Notes: a model not told the origin generated them from the letters alone. Shown: positions 28,375 through 37,512, counted from the first letter of the stretch. The stretch is 64,000 bases of DNA from [Clostridium] clostridioforme AGR2157 (GCF_000424325.1 NZ_AUJR01000020.1:25206-89205); one strand, 5' to 3'. Translations and numbers: made by a program.

Positions 28375-29760
28375 CTATTGTCCTAACAGCTTTTCTCCTA
28401 CTTTTACAATGTCTCCGGCCCCCATAGTTATCAACAAATCGCCGTTCATACAATTTTCCAAAATAAATGTTTCAATCTCATCAAAGGACGGAATATAGTG
28501 GGCCTTGGTGCCCAGCTTCTCAATCCGCTCCGCCACGTCCCGGGAGCTGACCCCCAGGGTATCTGTCTCGCGGGCTGCATAGATATCAGCCAGAATCACT
28601 TCATCCGCAGCGGACAGAGCCTCCGCAAACTGGTCCAGGAATGCTCTGGTCCTGGTATAAGTATGAGGCTGGAACACACACCACAGCTTCCTGTGGGGAT
28701 AATTCCTGGCCGCCGCCAGGGTAGCCTTTATCTCCTGTGGGTGATGGGCATAGTCGTCAATGACCGTGACACCTGCCACCTCTCCCTTTTTCTCAAACCG
28801 TCTGTCCGTGCCGGTAAATCTTCCCAGCCCCGACATAATGGCGTCAAATCCGACTCCCAGCTCCAGTGCAATGGCAATGGCTGCCAGGGAATTATATACA
28901 TTGTGCTCTCCCGTGACACCCAGAGTGATGCGGCTCACTGCCTCTCCCTGGATTACCAGGTCATAGGAGGGCCTGGCAAACCCGTCATATGTTATGTTCC
29001 GGGCCGTGTAGGTGCTGGAAAGAGGCTTTCCAAAGGTAACCACCCTGCACTTGAGGCCTTTGGTGATTTCCTCAACCTTCTCAATTCCGCTGTTCACCAC
29101 CAGAAGGCCTTTGGCGGGAAGCTTCTCGGCAAACAGCCGGAAGGAATGGCGTATGTCCTCAATATCCTTAAAGAAGTCCAGATGGTCCTCCTCAACATTC
29201 AGTATAACTTCCATGGTGGGATAAAAAGACAGGAAACTGTTGGTATATTCACAGGCCTCTGTTACAAACAAATCAGGACCGCCCACACGGATGTTGCCTC
29301 CTATGTCCTTTAGAATACCACCCACGGAGATGGTGGGATCCAGGCCGCCTGCCAGGAGGATATCCGTGAGCATGGAAGTGGTGGTGGTCTTACCATGGGT
29401 TCCTGAAATGGCTATGGATTCTTTGTAATTACGCATCAGCTCCCCCAAAAGCTCTGCTCTGGAAAGCATGGGGAGTCCTTTATCCCTGGCTGCCCTGAAC
29501 TCCGGATTATCTTCATGGATGGCTGCCGTATACACCACCACGCTGATTCCCGGCTCCCTCTCAATATTGGCTGCCCTCTGCCCGTAATATACCCGTGCTC
29601 CCTTCTTCTCAAGATGCTCCGTCAGGGCCGTCTCATGGGAATCGGAACCGGATATGGAGAATCCCTCATCCAAAAGGATTTCCGCCAGGCCGCTCATGCT
29701 GATGCCTCCGATTCCGATAAAGTGTACATGTTCTGGTTTATTAAAATCTATCTGATACAT
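28375..29760 (-). CDS. murC: UDP-N-acetylmuramate--L-alanine ligase
   Basis: A 461-residue ATP-dependent ligase adding L-alanine to UDP-MurNAc in peptidoglycan synthesis. N-terminal nucleotide-binding HFIGIGGISMSGLAE is at 13-27, the ATP loop GTHGKTTTT at 120-128, and the C-terminal FQPHTYTRTRAF segment is typical. Start at 29760 is chosen for AAGGA nine bases upstream. Length is normal. It stands alone here, not in a dcw cluster. Confidence 0.96.
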   Translation of the reverse strand: MYQIDFNKPEHVHFIGIGGISMSGLAEILLDEGFSISGSDSHETALTEHLEKKGARVYYGQRAANIEREPGISVVVYTAAIHEDNPEFRAARDKGLPMLSRAELLGELMRNYKESIAISGTHGKTTTTSMLTDILLAGGLDPTISVGGILKDIGGNIRVGGPDLFVTEACEYTNSFLSFYPTMEVILNVEEDHLDFFKDIEDIRHSFRLFAEKLPAKGLLVVNSGIEKVEEITKGLKCRVVTFGKPLSSTYTARNITYDGFARPSYDLVIQGEAVSRITLGVTGEHNVYNSLAAIAIALELGVGFDAIMSGLGRFTGTDRRFEKKGEVAGVTVIDDYAHHPQEIKATLAAARNYPHRKLWCVFQPHTYTRTRAFLDQFAEALSAADEVILADIYAARETDTLGVSSRDVAERIEKLGTKAHYIPSFDEIETFILENCMNGDLLITMGAGDIVKVGEKLLGQ

Positions 29761-29848
29761 AATCAATAATCCTTCCCTGTGCCTGTCATACATTTTCCTG
29801 CACAAAAATATCTCTTCCCTATTATATCAAAAAAAAATCGAAAAGCTA

Positions 29849-30013
29849 TATAAAAAATGGAGAAATACCGGCTCCCCGGCATTCCTCCTTGACAGACCTG
29901 ATATAGGATATACGCTTTGGCCGCGGCTTGAGCCTGCTCACCCGCTTTCCAAAACGTTTTTGCACATTAAAAAGGAGAGGATCCGGCTCCCGGTCCTCTC
30001 CCAATTGATTCAT
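29849..30013 (-). CDS. Possible small basic protein downstream of queT
   Basis: A 54-residue reading (MNQLGEDREPDPLLFNVQKR then a K/R-rich tail) begins eight bases after AAGGCGG. That ribosome site is itself part of a GCCTTTC-TGC-GAAAGGC hairpin, which might end queT transcription or limit translation. I do not recognise the protein, and it could be spurious. Confidence 0.35.
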
Positions 30014-30077
30014 ATTTATTTTCCGCCTTTCTGCGAAAGGCACCGATGGGATTATGAAACCCGTTCTCTGACGGCGT

Positions 30078-30575
30078 TCATGCTTCCTGCCGCCTGAAAA
30101 CCAGGTCCTTATACCGCTCAAGCGTAATCAGCAGCGTATTGCCCAGCACGCCGATTGCCAGAATCTCTCCGATTCCCACTGTCACCATTGCCATAAGAAT
30201 CATATCCTCAGAACCATAGGCATATCTTAACACCCATGGAATGATAATGGTGTTGGACAAAATAGGCGGTATGCAAACGCACCATTTGTGATTTCTCAGA
30301 TACCATGAACCGGCAGCGCCAATAAGCGTGGCCAGGCTTCCGAATACCACGTCCAAGGGCATGGCCCCGCAGAGCAGGTTGGAAAGCAGGCATCCCACAA
30401 ATAGTCCCGGCACGGCTGCCGGCGTAAAGAATGGCAGTATACAAAGCGCCTCCGCGATTCTGAACTGGACCGGGCCGAAGCTGATGGGCGCCAATACCAT
30501 GGTAAGCACCACATAGATGGCTGCAATCATGGCCCCCTGGGCCAGTCCGTACAGTTTCCTGTTGTTTTGTCTCAT
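30078..30575 (-). CDS. queT: Queuosine precursor transporter QueT
   Basis: A 165-residue membrane protein with five to six helices, the S component of an ECF vitamin-type transporter for a queuosine precursor such as preQ1. Marks of the QueT family include the AAIYVVLTMVLAPISFGPVQ segment and FRIAEALCILPFF. A preQ1-type riboswitch in its leader strongly supports the assignment. The shared ECF energising module is not in this window. Confidence 0.92.
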   Translation of the reverse strand: MRQNNRKLYGLAQGAMIAAIYVVLTMVLAPISFGPVQFRIAEALCILPFFTPAAVPGLFVGCLLSNLLCGAMPLDVVFGSLATLIGAAGSWYLRNHKWCVCIPPILSNTIIIPWVLRYAYGSEDMILMAMVTVGIGEILAIGVLGNTLLITLERYKDLVFRRQEA

Positions 30576-30585
30576 ATTCTGTTGT

Positions 30586-30628
30586 CTCCTTTAGTTTTGT
30601 TTTAGGTGTGGAAGGTCTCGAACACACC
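30586..30628 (-). ncRNA. preQ1-I riboswitch
   Basis: On the minus strand GGTGTG and CACACC form the P1 stem around a TTCGAGACCTTC loop. This is followed by an A-rich tail and ACTAAAGGAG, which overlaps the queT ribosome site. The layout (small hairpin, A-rich strand that docks, conserved ACTA before the Shine-Dalgarno) is that of preQ1-I aptamers acting on translation. PreQ1 would hide the ribosome site. Confidence 0.8.
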
Positions 30629-30697
30629 GGTGTTTGTTGCAGATTGTCCCGGAAATGCTGATGAATACTGGGAATCTGCGGCCTTATTGCAGGGGAT

Positions 30698-30726
30698 AGT
30701 GTAGCATATTTTTTGTGGAAATGCAA
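30698..30726 (-). promoter_or_regulatory. queT promoter
   Basis: Minus-strand -35 TTGCAT (30721-30726) and -10 TACACT (30698-30703) are 17 bases apart, upstream of the riboswitch. Confidence 0.55.
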
Positions 30727-30790
30727 GCCGCTACTCCATTTTTACCCCATCAGGCAAATTTATATAGAAAATGGGCCAGTTTCCAGGCCC

Positions 30791-31064
30791 TTAAAATGCT
30801 TTTGCAAACTTCACACCCTGGGCCGGGTCGTATCCATCAATGGCAGGATATAAGGCAAGATAGCCCTCCTGCTCCAGGTCCTCCAGTTCCCAGCTGTCCC
30901 GGTACTTCCAGGCCACTGCATGGATGAAGCGCCGCACCTGAGCTGCTCCATATTCCCAGCCACGTCCTCCTCGCCTTAATCTGTCTGCCCTCAGCGGCAC
31001 GATTCCCGCATCCGGCCATTATGAAAAGCAATACAAAGCAGAGCAATCCGTTTTTTCATCTTTA
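30791..31064 (-). pseudogene. Fused fragments: lipoprotein signal and sigma-70 region-2-like piece
   Basis: The minus strand reads a lipoprotein-like start (MKKRIALL, then after a one-base shift CFVLLFIMAGCGN). In another frame follows a segment with KYRDSWELEDLEQEGYLAL and YDPAQGVKFAKAF, which resembles sigma-70 region 2. The sigma-like piece ends after about 69 codons without regions 3 or 4. These are remnants rather than a working gene. Confidence 0.5.
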
Positions 31065-31182
31065 CTGCCGCCTTTCCTCCAATGCTTTCAGCAGATATGC
31101 CATGTTCTGACCGAGATTTCTCATGGTGTCGAGACCTTCTTCATCCTTCATCCTCCGGCATCTGCCCGTAGGCCATCGGTCA

Positions 31183-31302
31183 GTAAGAGGAGGAGCGTAA
31201 CCCTATGCCATTACCAGCCGCCAGATGGACTATTATAAAAAACTGGCCCTCTATCAGGGGGCAGGGGTACGTGAATACTGGATTGTAGACCCGGATACTT
31301 AA
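31183..31302 (+). pseudogene. Internally deleted Uma2-family gene
   Basis: The start copies the intact gene at 31765: a GGAGCGTAACC ribosome region and ATG at 31205 beginning MPLP. After a junction the frame changes and continues QMDYYKKLALYQGAGVREYW then IVDPDT and stop, matching residues 117-139 of the intact protein. About 110 codons are missing. It lies some 450 bases upstream of the intact paralogue. Confidence 0.7.
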
Positions 31303-31447
31303 ATCCGCTGATAAAACCATTCTCCTGGCTGCAACAGCCCACCTCCGGACAGATTTCCTCCAGCTCCGCACTGGGAGACAGAATTCCTTAGTGAATCTGG
31401 TCGTATATCATTCCTATACTTTTTTATTTTATTTGAAATTAAATTGT

Positions 31448-31476
31448 TTGCATTGTAAACGAATTAGTGTTATAAT
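31448..31476 (+). promoter_or_regulatory. Promoter of the XRE-Uma2 pair
   Basis: TTGCAT (31448-31453) and a consensus TATAAT (31471-31476), spacer 17 bases, lie about 35 bases upstream of the regulator start. Confidence 0.7.
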
Positions 31477-31509
31477 AGTTATATAAATCAACAGGAAGGA
31501 AGTGATATA

Positions 31510-31728
31510 ATGCCACTGACTTTTGCTGAAAAGGTCAAAATAATATTAAATCGGCGCAATATGACTATCACTGATTTAGCCGCCTCACTCGGTACAAGCC
31601 GTCAAAATTTAACTAACAAATTAGCCCGTGACAATTTCCAAGAAAAAGAAATGTTTGAAATATCCAGTAAATTAAATTGTTCTTACAAAGGGCTGATAGT
31701 TATGAATGATACTGGGGAAGAATTATAA
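31510..31728 (+). CDS. Small XRE-family DNA-binding protein
   Basis: A 72-residue protein that is almost only a Cro/C1-type helix-turn-helix, with MTITDLAASLGTSRQNLTNK at about residues 18-37 as the DNA-binding core. It starts after AGGAAGGAAG. The Uma2 gene begins 36 bases downstream, so the two form a unit; it may control its own promoter. Base composition is richer in A+T than the surroundings. Confidence 0.85.
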   Translation: MPLTFAEKVKIILNRRNMTITDLAASLGTSRQNLTNKLARDNFQEKEMFEISSKLNCSYKGLIVMNDTGEEL

Positions 31729-31764
31729 ATATCCCCATACCCCACAGGAAGGAGCGTAACCCCT

Positions 31765-32310
31765 ATGCCATTACCAAAAGAAAGAATCTATACCTTGGAT
31801 GATATCTACAACCTGCCGGATGGAACCCGGGCAGAACTGATTGACGGTCAGATTTATTATATGGCGCCGCCCAGCAGGAAACACCAGGATATCCTTTCAT
31901 TCCTGCATTTGGCTATCGGAAATTACATCACCCGGAACAAAGGAGAATGCAAGATTTACCCGGCCCCCTTTGCTGTATTCCTCTTTGAGGATGATTCAAA
32001 GTATTTGGAACCTGATATTTCTGTAATCTGCGACAAGGATAAACTGGATGAAAGAGGCTGCAAGGGTGCACCAGATTGGATTATTGAGATTGTATCCCCC
32101 AGCAGCAAGCCTATGGACTATTACACTAAGTTAGCCCTATATCGTGAAGCTGGTGTCCGTGAGTACTGGATTGTAGACCCATTACGGCAAATTATCCTTG
32201 TGTATGATATGGAGCATGGGGACAGCCCGGTTATTCATTCATTTAGTGATTCAATCCTAGTAAGGATTTATCCCGGATTTTCTATTGACTTTAGCCAATT
32301 AACACTTTGA
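31765..32310 (+). CDS. Uma2 family endonuclease (PD-(D/E)XK fold)
   Basis: A 181-residue protein of the Uma2/DUF820 family, predicted nucleases of unknown target. Family marks are LEPDISVI with Asp84, EIVSPSS with Glu108, Lys122 in YYTKLALY, and GVREYWIVDP (130-139). It starts after AAGGAGCG and follows the small XRE gene. A truncated paralogue lies upstream. Uma2 genes often occur in multiple copies and have been suspected of mobile-element or defence roles, but no function is proven. Confidence 0.88.
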   Translation: MPLPKERIYTLDDIYNLPDGTRAELIDGQIYYMAPPSRKHQDILSFLHLAIGNYITRNKGECKIYPAPFAVFLFEDDSKYLEPDISVICDKDKLDERGCKGAPDWIIEIVSPSSKPMDYYTKLALYREAGVREYWIVDPLRQIILVYDMEHGDSPVIHSFSDSILVRIYPGFSIDFSQLTL

Positions 32311-32499
32311 TACCATCCACCTTGCAGCAGAGCCATGACGGGCCTGCTGCTTTTCCTTTGCCCATCTGCCTGTATCCACATCGCGTAATACAGTTCAATT
32401 CCCCATTTTTATTCCTTAAGCAATACTTTTATCACCTGGAATGTTTCTGTCCATTCTCGCCCGTCCTGCTCTTTGATTTCTGGACATAGACACATCTTT

Positions 32500-32775
32500 T
32501 TGCCAGCCCCGAAGGTATATACTGGTATGACGCTGTCAGCAGAATGCCTGTCAGCCCCAGCCAAAGACTCCGAAAAAAGCCAGGTCAAACAACTGGCGCC
32601 GGATTCCAGGCCGCTTACGTCCGCAAGATACTCATGCAGGGCGCAAAGGACCAGGCAGAAGCAGGCAAGGACTCCGGCAGTACGGTTCCGGCAATAAGGA
32701 CGGAGGCAGTACGGACAGCGGGGCCGCCGGGGCAGACAGGAACATCTCCAGCACCCTGACCCTGGCCAGATATGT
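32500..32775 (+). pseudogene. Frameshifted coding scrap before the terminator
   Basis: A plus-strand reading with GAGFQAAYVRKILMQGAKDQ continues, after a frame change near 32690, into a Gly/Ser-rich stretch ending SSTLTLARYVRPA and stop. No start or ribosome site is visible. I do not recognise it. The rest of the 546-base gap 32311-32856 shows nothing else. Confidence 0.3.
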
Positions 32776-32777
32776 CA

Positions 32778-32826
32778 GGCCCGCATGAACACAGCTTTAT
32801 ATACCGTGTTCATGCGGGCCTTTTTT
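32778..32826 (+). terminator. Strong rho-independent terminator
   Basis: A 15-base perfect stem (GGCCCGCATGAACAC, 32778-32792, with GTGTTCATGCGGGCC, 32806-32820) is followed by TTTTTT on the plus strand. It lies between the plus-strand Uma2 region and the convergent ABC permease gene. Confidence 0.85.
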
Positions 32827-32856
32827 CTGATTTTGTTGATTTTCCGCCGAATTCCT

Positions 32857-33618
32857 CTAATCTATCGTCCACTTTAACAAATACTTTTTCAGCATCTCAA
32901 ATATCTGCATCACGATAACCAGTACGACTACCATAAAAACAAAACCAACCCATGTATTGGCGAAAATACCTAACTCCGCATACTTCTTCACGAAATATCC
33001 CATGCCCTGTCCTGCCCCGTACATCTCAGCAAACACCAGCATAACGAAGGAACTGCGCAGGGAATTGACAAATCCCGCCAGGATGGATGGGCTTGCCGCC
33101 GGAAGGATGACTTTTATCAGCCTCTTAAACCCCCGCAGTTCCAGGGTGGCGGCCTTGTCCAGATATCGTTTGTCGATTGTCATGATACCTGTAATGGTGG
33201 CAAAAAGGGTTGACCACATAATGTTGTAAACAATCAAAAAAACGGATGCCGAAAACAGGCTTGGAGCCATGAGAAGTACAAAGGGGGACAGGAGAATGGA
33301 TGGTATCACGCTAAAAGCGTAAATGACCGGATACAGGACTTCCCTTACCCTTGTATTCATCCCCATGATTGTTCCAAGGAACAGGGCAATAAGCAGCGAA
33401 ACTGTCACGGACGGTATCAGCAGCTTAAAGGATGCCAGCATATTGCCTGCCATCATGCCGCGGCTTGAGATAAATGCCTGTTTAATCGCGTCTGCTGATG
33501 GGAACAGATATGGATTCACCAGTTTATTTTCCGTCACATAAACATACAGCAGCACCAGCCCTGAGAATATGCAGAATGTAATCCAATATTTTTTTATAAA
33601 TGCTCCTGCCTTATTCAT
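32857..33618 (-). CDS. ABC transporter permease, SsuC/TauC type
   Basis: A 253-residue inner-membrane permease with about six helices. The cytoplasmic coupling EAA loop reads AATLELRGFKRLIKVILPAA, ending in the family pattern G-F-x-N-S-L-R-S. It would form the channel of an importer for sulfonates, taurine, nitrate or thiamine-precursor-like compounds. It is the last gene of the C-S lyase-ATPase-binding protein-permease operon. Confidence 0.92.
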   Translation of the reverse strand: MNKAGAFIKKYWITFCIFSGLVLLYVYVTENKLVNPYLFPSADAIKQAFISSRGMMAGNMLASFKLLIPSVTVSLLIALFLGTIMGMNTRVREVLYPVIYAFSVIPSILLSPFVLLMAPSLFSASVFLIVYNIMWSTLFATITGIMTIDKRYLDKAATLELRGFKRLIKVILPAASPSILAGFVNSLRSSFVMLVFAEMYGAGQGMGYFVKKYAELGIFANTWVGFVFMVVVLVIVMQIFEMLKKYLLKWTID

Positions 33619-33643
33619 GTCCCCGTCTCCTTAACCGCTCCTC

Positions 33644-34846
33644 TTATTTGTCGTTCTCTTCAAAGAAGGTTTTCATATTCTGGTAGAACTCAGGCGTTTC
33701 CCCGCCATATGCCTCTGCTGCTTCCCCAAGGGCTTCCTCATATAACTTTGTATTGATATGGTCATCAATATTGATCTCTTTTGCTTTTTCATCTAAGAAT
33801 CCTGTTTTGTCAAGGATATCCCACGCCCGCTTTACAGAATTTTTAAGGGGGTCAGCACTTACAAAATAGTGCTCGTCATCCAACATATAAGCAGCCACAT
33901 ATTCTTCCGTGGCCTTGATCTTTGCGGCATGTAATTTTACGGCCTCCTCCTTATTGCTCTCATAATAAGACTGTGCCCGTAACAATGCGCGGATAACGGC
34001 TTTTACCGTATTGGGATTATTATTTACCCATTGGGTCTGGCCTTCCATCCTGCAGCAGGAATAATTCTCCATGATTTCACTCTGATAGCTTACAATGTCA
34101 ATTTCCCCGTTTTTCGCCATCTCCTGAACAGCCAGGTTCTGTCCTGTTCCCATAAGCGCATATTCTACGTCCCCGCGGATTACGGCTGCCAGGGCGTCAT
34201 TGTAATCGGAATAAATTTCCCAGTCCACGGCTTCAAGGGGATTATCATAGCCAAGGTCCATCACTGCGCCCGTAAACGCAAAGTAGCTTGGATTCACCGC
34301 CACCTTTTTGCCGATAAAGGATTCGATTCCGTTCCACTGGGCACCGGCTTTCGCCACAACCGGCATACAGCCTTCCACCATGTGACCCCCAAAGATTGTC
34401 AGGTCCACCCCGGCTGCAATCTGCTGCAGTGGGTTGCTTGTTCCTGCATTCGATACAACATCCACCTTGCCCGTAGCTAACAGCGTCATTGCGTCGGCAT
34501 TAGCATTGGCCTCAACGTACTCGATTGTGATTCCCTCGTCTTTCAGATATCCCTTTTCCTCTGCAATTGTCAGAAGCACATTACCGCTTGTTCCGCAGTT
34601 CCATTTTACCACGCTCTGCTCCGGCGCGTTTCCACTCGATGCCTTTTCATCCGATGCTGCCTGCTCCGATGTATTCTCCACAGGTGTTTCTTTTGATGCA
34701 GCCTCACTTTCCTCCTTTGACGCGCTTTCGCTTGCTGATGTCTCCTCTGTTTTTCCACCGGCATTGTTCTCTGCCGTGCCGGCGCAGGCCGCCAGACTGA
34801 CTGACATAGCCGCTGCCAGAAGCACTGTAAAGATTCTCTTTTTCAT
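33644..34846 (-). CDS. ABC transporter substrate-binding lipoprotein, SsuA/TauA/NMT1 type
   Basis: A 400-residue lipoprotein. The signal peptide ends in LAAC with the lipid-bearing Cys at residue 21. A Ser/Glu-rich linker (about 25-75) precedes the NMT1/THI5-like binding fold, with GYLKDEGITIEYVEANANAD and the TGKVDVVSNAGTSNP loop. The ligand is not deducible; a sulfur-containing small molecule is suggested by the C-S lyase gene at the head of the operon. Confidence 0.9.
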   Translation of the reverse strand: MKKRIFTVLLAAAMSVSLAACAGTAENNAGGKTEETSASESASKEESEAASKETPVENTSEQAASDEKASSGNAPEQSVVKWNCGTSGNVLLTIAEEKGYLKDEGITIEYVEANANADAMTLLATGKVDVVSNAGTSNPLQQIAAGVDLTIFGGHMVEGCMPVVAKAGAQWNGIESFIGKKVAVNPSYFAFTGAVMDLGYDNPLEAVDWEIYSDYNDALAAVIRGDVEYALMGTGQNLAVQEMAKNGEIDIVSYQSEIMENYSCCRMEGQTQWVNNNPNTVKAVIRALLRAQSYYESNKEEAVKLHAAKIKATEEYVAAYMLDDEHYFVSADPLKNSVKRAWDILDKTGFLDEKAKEINIDDHINTKLYEEALGEAAEAYGGETPEFYQNMKTFFEENDK

Positions 34847-34908
34847 AGCTTTTTCCCTTTCTGCTACCGTATATTTATGGTTATAGGTCCTGACAGCCGG
34901 TCAGCTCC

Positions 34909-35721
34909 CTATCCATCCTCTATTTCAATGTGGTCTTCCACATCCCTGTTAATCTGGCAAATCAATTTGGTGCGCATCCTGAGCATTTCCAGATTCTCAA
35001 ACTGTGTCTTTCTTGTGGGGCGCCCGTCTTCCGGAATCGCGCACTCATATATTATGCTGCTTGGCGATTGACCCAGCACAATGATGCGGCTGGCGAGAAG
35101 CATTGCCTCATCTACATCATGGGTCACAAAAAACACGGTTTTCTTTGGATTGTCCTGTGCCCACAGCTTGAGTACCAGGTCCTGAAGCCTGGCCCGCGTC
35201 ACTGCGTCCAGCGCCCCAAACGGCTCGTCCATCAGCAGGATGGGCGGGTCCATGCTGAATGCCTGGGCAATCGCACACCGCTGCTTCATGCCGCCGGACA
35301 ATTCCTTTGGAAGCATCTTATAGACGGATTCCTCCAGCCCCACTTCCAACAACATGTTCACGGCAGTCTGCTTTAGCTCCTGCTTTGTCCTTCCTGGAAA
35401 ACGCTGTTTTAATGTAAGCAGGATATTTTCACCGGCTGTCATCCACGGGAACAAACCGTAATCCTGGAATACAACGCCGCGCTCCAGACTGGCTCCTTCC
35501 ACCTTTTTATCTCCGATTAACAGTTCTCCGGACGTGGGCTTTAAAAGGCCGGCCAGCAGGCGCAAAAGCGTGCTTTTGCCGCACCCGGATTGTCCCAGAA
35601 TACAGACAAACTCTCCCGCCTCCACCTCTATATTTATATCCTTTAAAATTAATTTTCCGTTGGCTTCATATGCAAAAGACAATTGATTTATTATAATATT
35701 TTCCATATCCGCAAGTGTCAC
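34909..35721 (-). CDS. ABC transporter ATP-binding protein, SsuB/TauB type
   Basis: A 270-residue ATPase. Walker A is GQSGCGKST at about 43-51, the signature is LSGGMKQR, and Walker B is ILLMDEPFGALD, all intact. The start is uncertain: GTG at 35721 lies four bases after AAGGA. A TTG at 35736 would overlap the stop of the upstream gene, and an ATG at 35706 has only a weak site. It drives the importer with the downstream binding protein and permease. Confidence 0.92.
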   Translation of the reverse strand: MTLADMENIIINQLSFAYEANGKLILKDINIEVEAGEFVCILGQSGCGKSTLLRLLAGLLKPTSGELLIGDKKVEGASLERGVVFQDYGLFPWMTAGENILLTLKQRFPGRTKQELKQTAVNMLLEVGLEESVYKMLPKELSGGMKQRCAIAQAFSMDPPILLMDEPFGALDAVTRARLQDLVLKLWAQDNPKKTVFFVTHDVDEAMLLASRIIVLGQSPSSIIYECAIPEDGRPTRKTQFENLEMLRMRTKLICQINRDVEDHIEIEDG

Positions 35722-35732
35722 TTTATCCTTAA

Positions 35733-36898
35733 TCAAACGTGTTTCAGGGCCCGGATTATATTCTGCGCCGCCAGTTCAATATTTTCCTTTCTGGTCGCAA
35801 GATTAACGCGGATAAATCCGGCATACCCGCCTTCACCAAACCAGCTGCCATAATCCACTGCCAAACCGCATTTGTCCTGGATGACATGTTTCATGTCCTC
35901 CGGCTTTATGTATCTGCCCAAATCAATCCACATCAGGTACGTTCCTTCCAGTTCGGAAATCCACACATCCGCAAGCGCCTCCAAAAGCGCATTTCTCATA
36001 TAGCGGTAATTGGCCTCTATGATATCCAGTACCTGCTCAAGCCAGTCCCTTCCCTTTTCATAGGCGCTTTGTACCGCAATATAGCCAAATGCATTCCCGC
36101 CATTAATCCGCAGCCGTTTTAAATACTGGTCATACATATCCCGCAGTCCCTGATTAGGAATGATCAGGATAGAATTCTGGCAGGCTGCCAGGTTAAATGT
36201 CTTGGTCGCTGCGGTAAGTGTGACCAGAATATCATCGTACGTCCCGGTGGTGGCAGCTACAACATGCTCATGGCCTTTCATGATGATATCCTGATGAATT
36301 TCATCGGAGATAACATAGACATGATGCTTCTTACATATATCCAGCGCCTTTTGTATCTCCTCAGATGTCCATACCCTGCCCACCGGATTATGAGGGGAGC
36401 ACAGTATGAACAGCCTTACGTCATGTTCCGTGATTTTCTGTTCAAAATCCTTATAGTCCATCACATATCCATTTTCCGTACGGACAAGGGGACTTTCCAC
36501 AAGCTGTCTGTTATTATTAAGGATTGCATCGCGGAATGGATAATACACAGGAGGCATAATAATAACTCCCTCCTGTTCCCTGGTCAGTATATGCATCAGC
36601 CAGTTGACGGCAGGAACAACTCCGGGAGCAAAACGCATCCATTCTCTTTTTACCTGATAATTGTGATATGTTTCCTCCCACCGGATAAATGCATCTCCGT
36701 ATGCATGAGGCGTATTATAATATCCGAACACTCCGAAATCAGCGTATTCCTTTATCGCATCCTTCACACATTCCGGAACCTCAAAATCCATATCAGCCAC
36801 CCACAAAGGAAGCAGGTCCTCATTGCCAATTTCTCCCCGCAGTTATCCCACTTCATGGAGTTTGTATTTTTTCTTTCCTTATAAATTATCTGATTCAT
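35733..36898 (-). CDS. patB: MalY/PatB family PLP C-S lyase, with an apparent frameshift near the N-terminus
   Basis: A fold-type I PLP enzyme similar to cystathionine beta-lyases, which release thiol, pyruvate and ammonia from S-substituted cysteines. The PLP Lys is in TAATKTFNL; CSPHNPVGRVW and ISDEIHQDI are the other cofactor motifs. The proper start is ATG at 36898 (MNQIIYKERKNTNSMKWDN) after AGAGGG. The frame breaks near 36828, where AAATTGGC seems to lack one T; the rest then reads GNEDLLPLWVADMDF and is intact to the stop. This is either a real inactivating deletion or a sequencing error. It heads the ABC-importer operon. Confidence 0.85.
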
Positions 36899-37052
36899 CA
36901 TGACCCTCTTTTGTATTATCAAATTATTGTTTGGATTATACATTTAATTTAGTTTACTAATAAAAAAATTGTTTGTCCAATTGGATTTTTCTATGTAACG
37001 GTTCTTACCTGTAATGTTATTTAGGCCCCGGCTTGATGTAAAAAGAGGACAT

Positions 37053-37093
37053 GAAAAATGCCGGTACGTGAATCCATATCCACATGCCGGCAT
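37053..37093 (-). terminator. Terminator of the DUF134-NifX unit
   Basis: On the minus strand ATGCCGG and CCGGCAT flank a 22-base loop and are followed by TTTTTC, just after the NifX-like gene. Confidence 0.65.
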
Positions 37094-37119
37094 CTATCTG
37101 CTTTATTCACTTTTTTTTA

Positions 37120-37512
37120 TTAATTATGCTCCCCGCAGCTGTGTCCGTGTCCATGGCAGTTATGCTCCCCGCCCTCATGGTGATGGCTGCACATGGTATT
37201 TGGATCATAATCCAGGCTGCCGCTTAACAGCGCCTCCACTGCCTGGTCTGCATCCCCGGATGCACCTGGATACAGTTCGATTCCGGCCTGGGTCAGGGCT
37301 GTCCTGGCGCCGCCGCCGATTCCTCCGCAAATCAGCACCTTTACTCCCAGGTTCTTCAAAAACACAGCCAGGGCCTCATGGCCGCTTCCGCCTGTTCCCA
37401 CTACCTGTGAGGACAGGATTTTCTTATCCTTTGTGTCATATACCTTGAACTCCTTTGTATGGCCAAAATGCTGGAATACCTGTCCGTTTTCATATGTTAC
37501 AGCAATCTTCAT
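37120..37512 (-). CDS. NifX/NifB-like dinitrogenase cofactor domain protein
   Basis: A 130-residue protein of the Nitro_FeMo-Co family (PF02579). It begins MKIAVTYENGQVFQHFGHTK, with the expected QHFGHTKEF segment, and has ICGGIGGGAR in the middle. The C-terminus is His/Cys-rich (CSHHHEGGEHNCHGHGHS), a likely metal-binding tail. No nitrogenase genes are present; outside diazotrophs these proteins are common beside DUF134 genes and probably handle Fe-S or Mo cofactors. It starts after AAGGAGGAG and overlaps the DUF134 gene by 23 bases. Confidence 0.88.
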   Translation of the reverse strand: MKIAVTYENGQVFQHFGHTKEFKVYDTKDKKILSSQVVGTGGSGHEALAVFLKNLGVKVLICGGIGGGARTALTQAGIELYPGASGDADQAVEALLSGSLDYDPNTMCSHHHEGGEHNCHGHGHSCGEHN

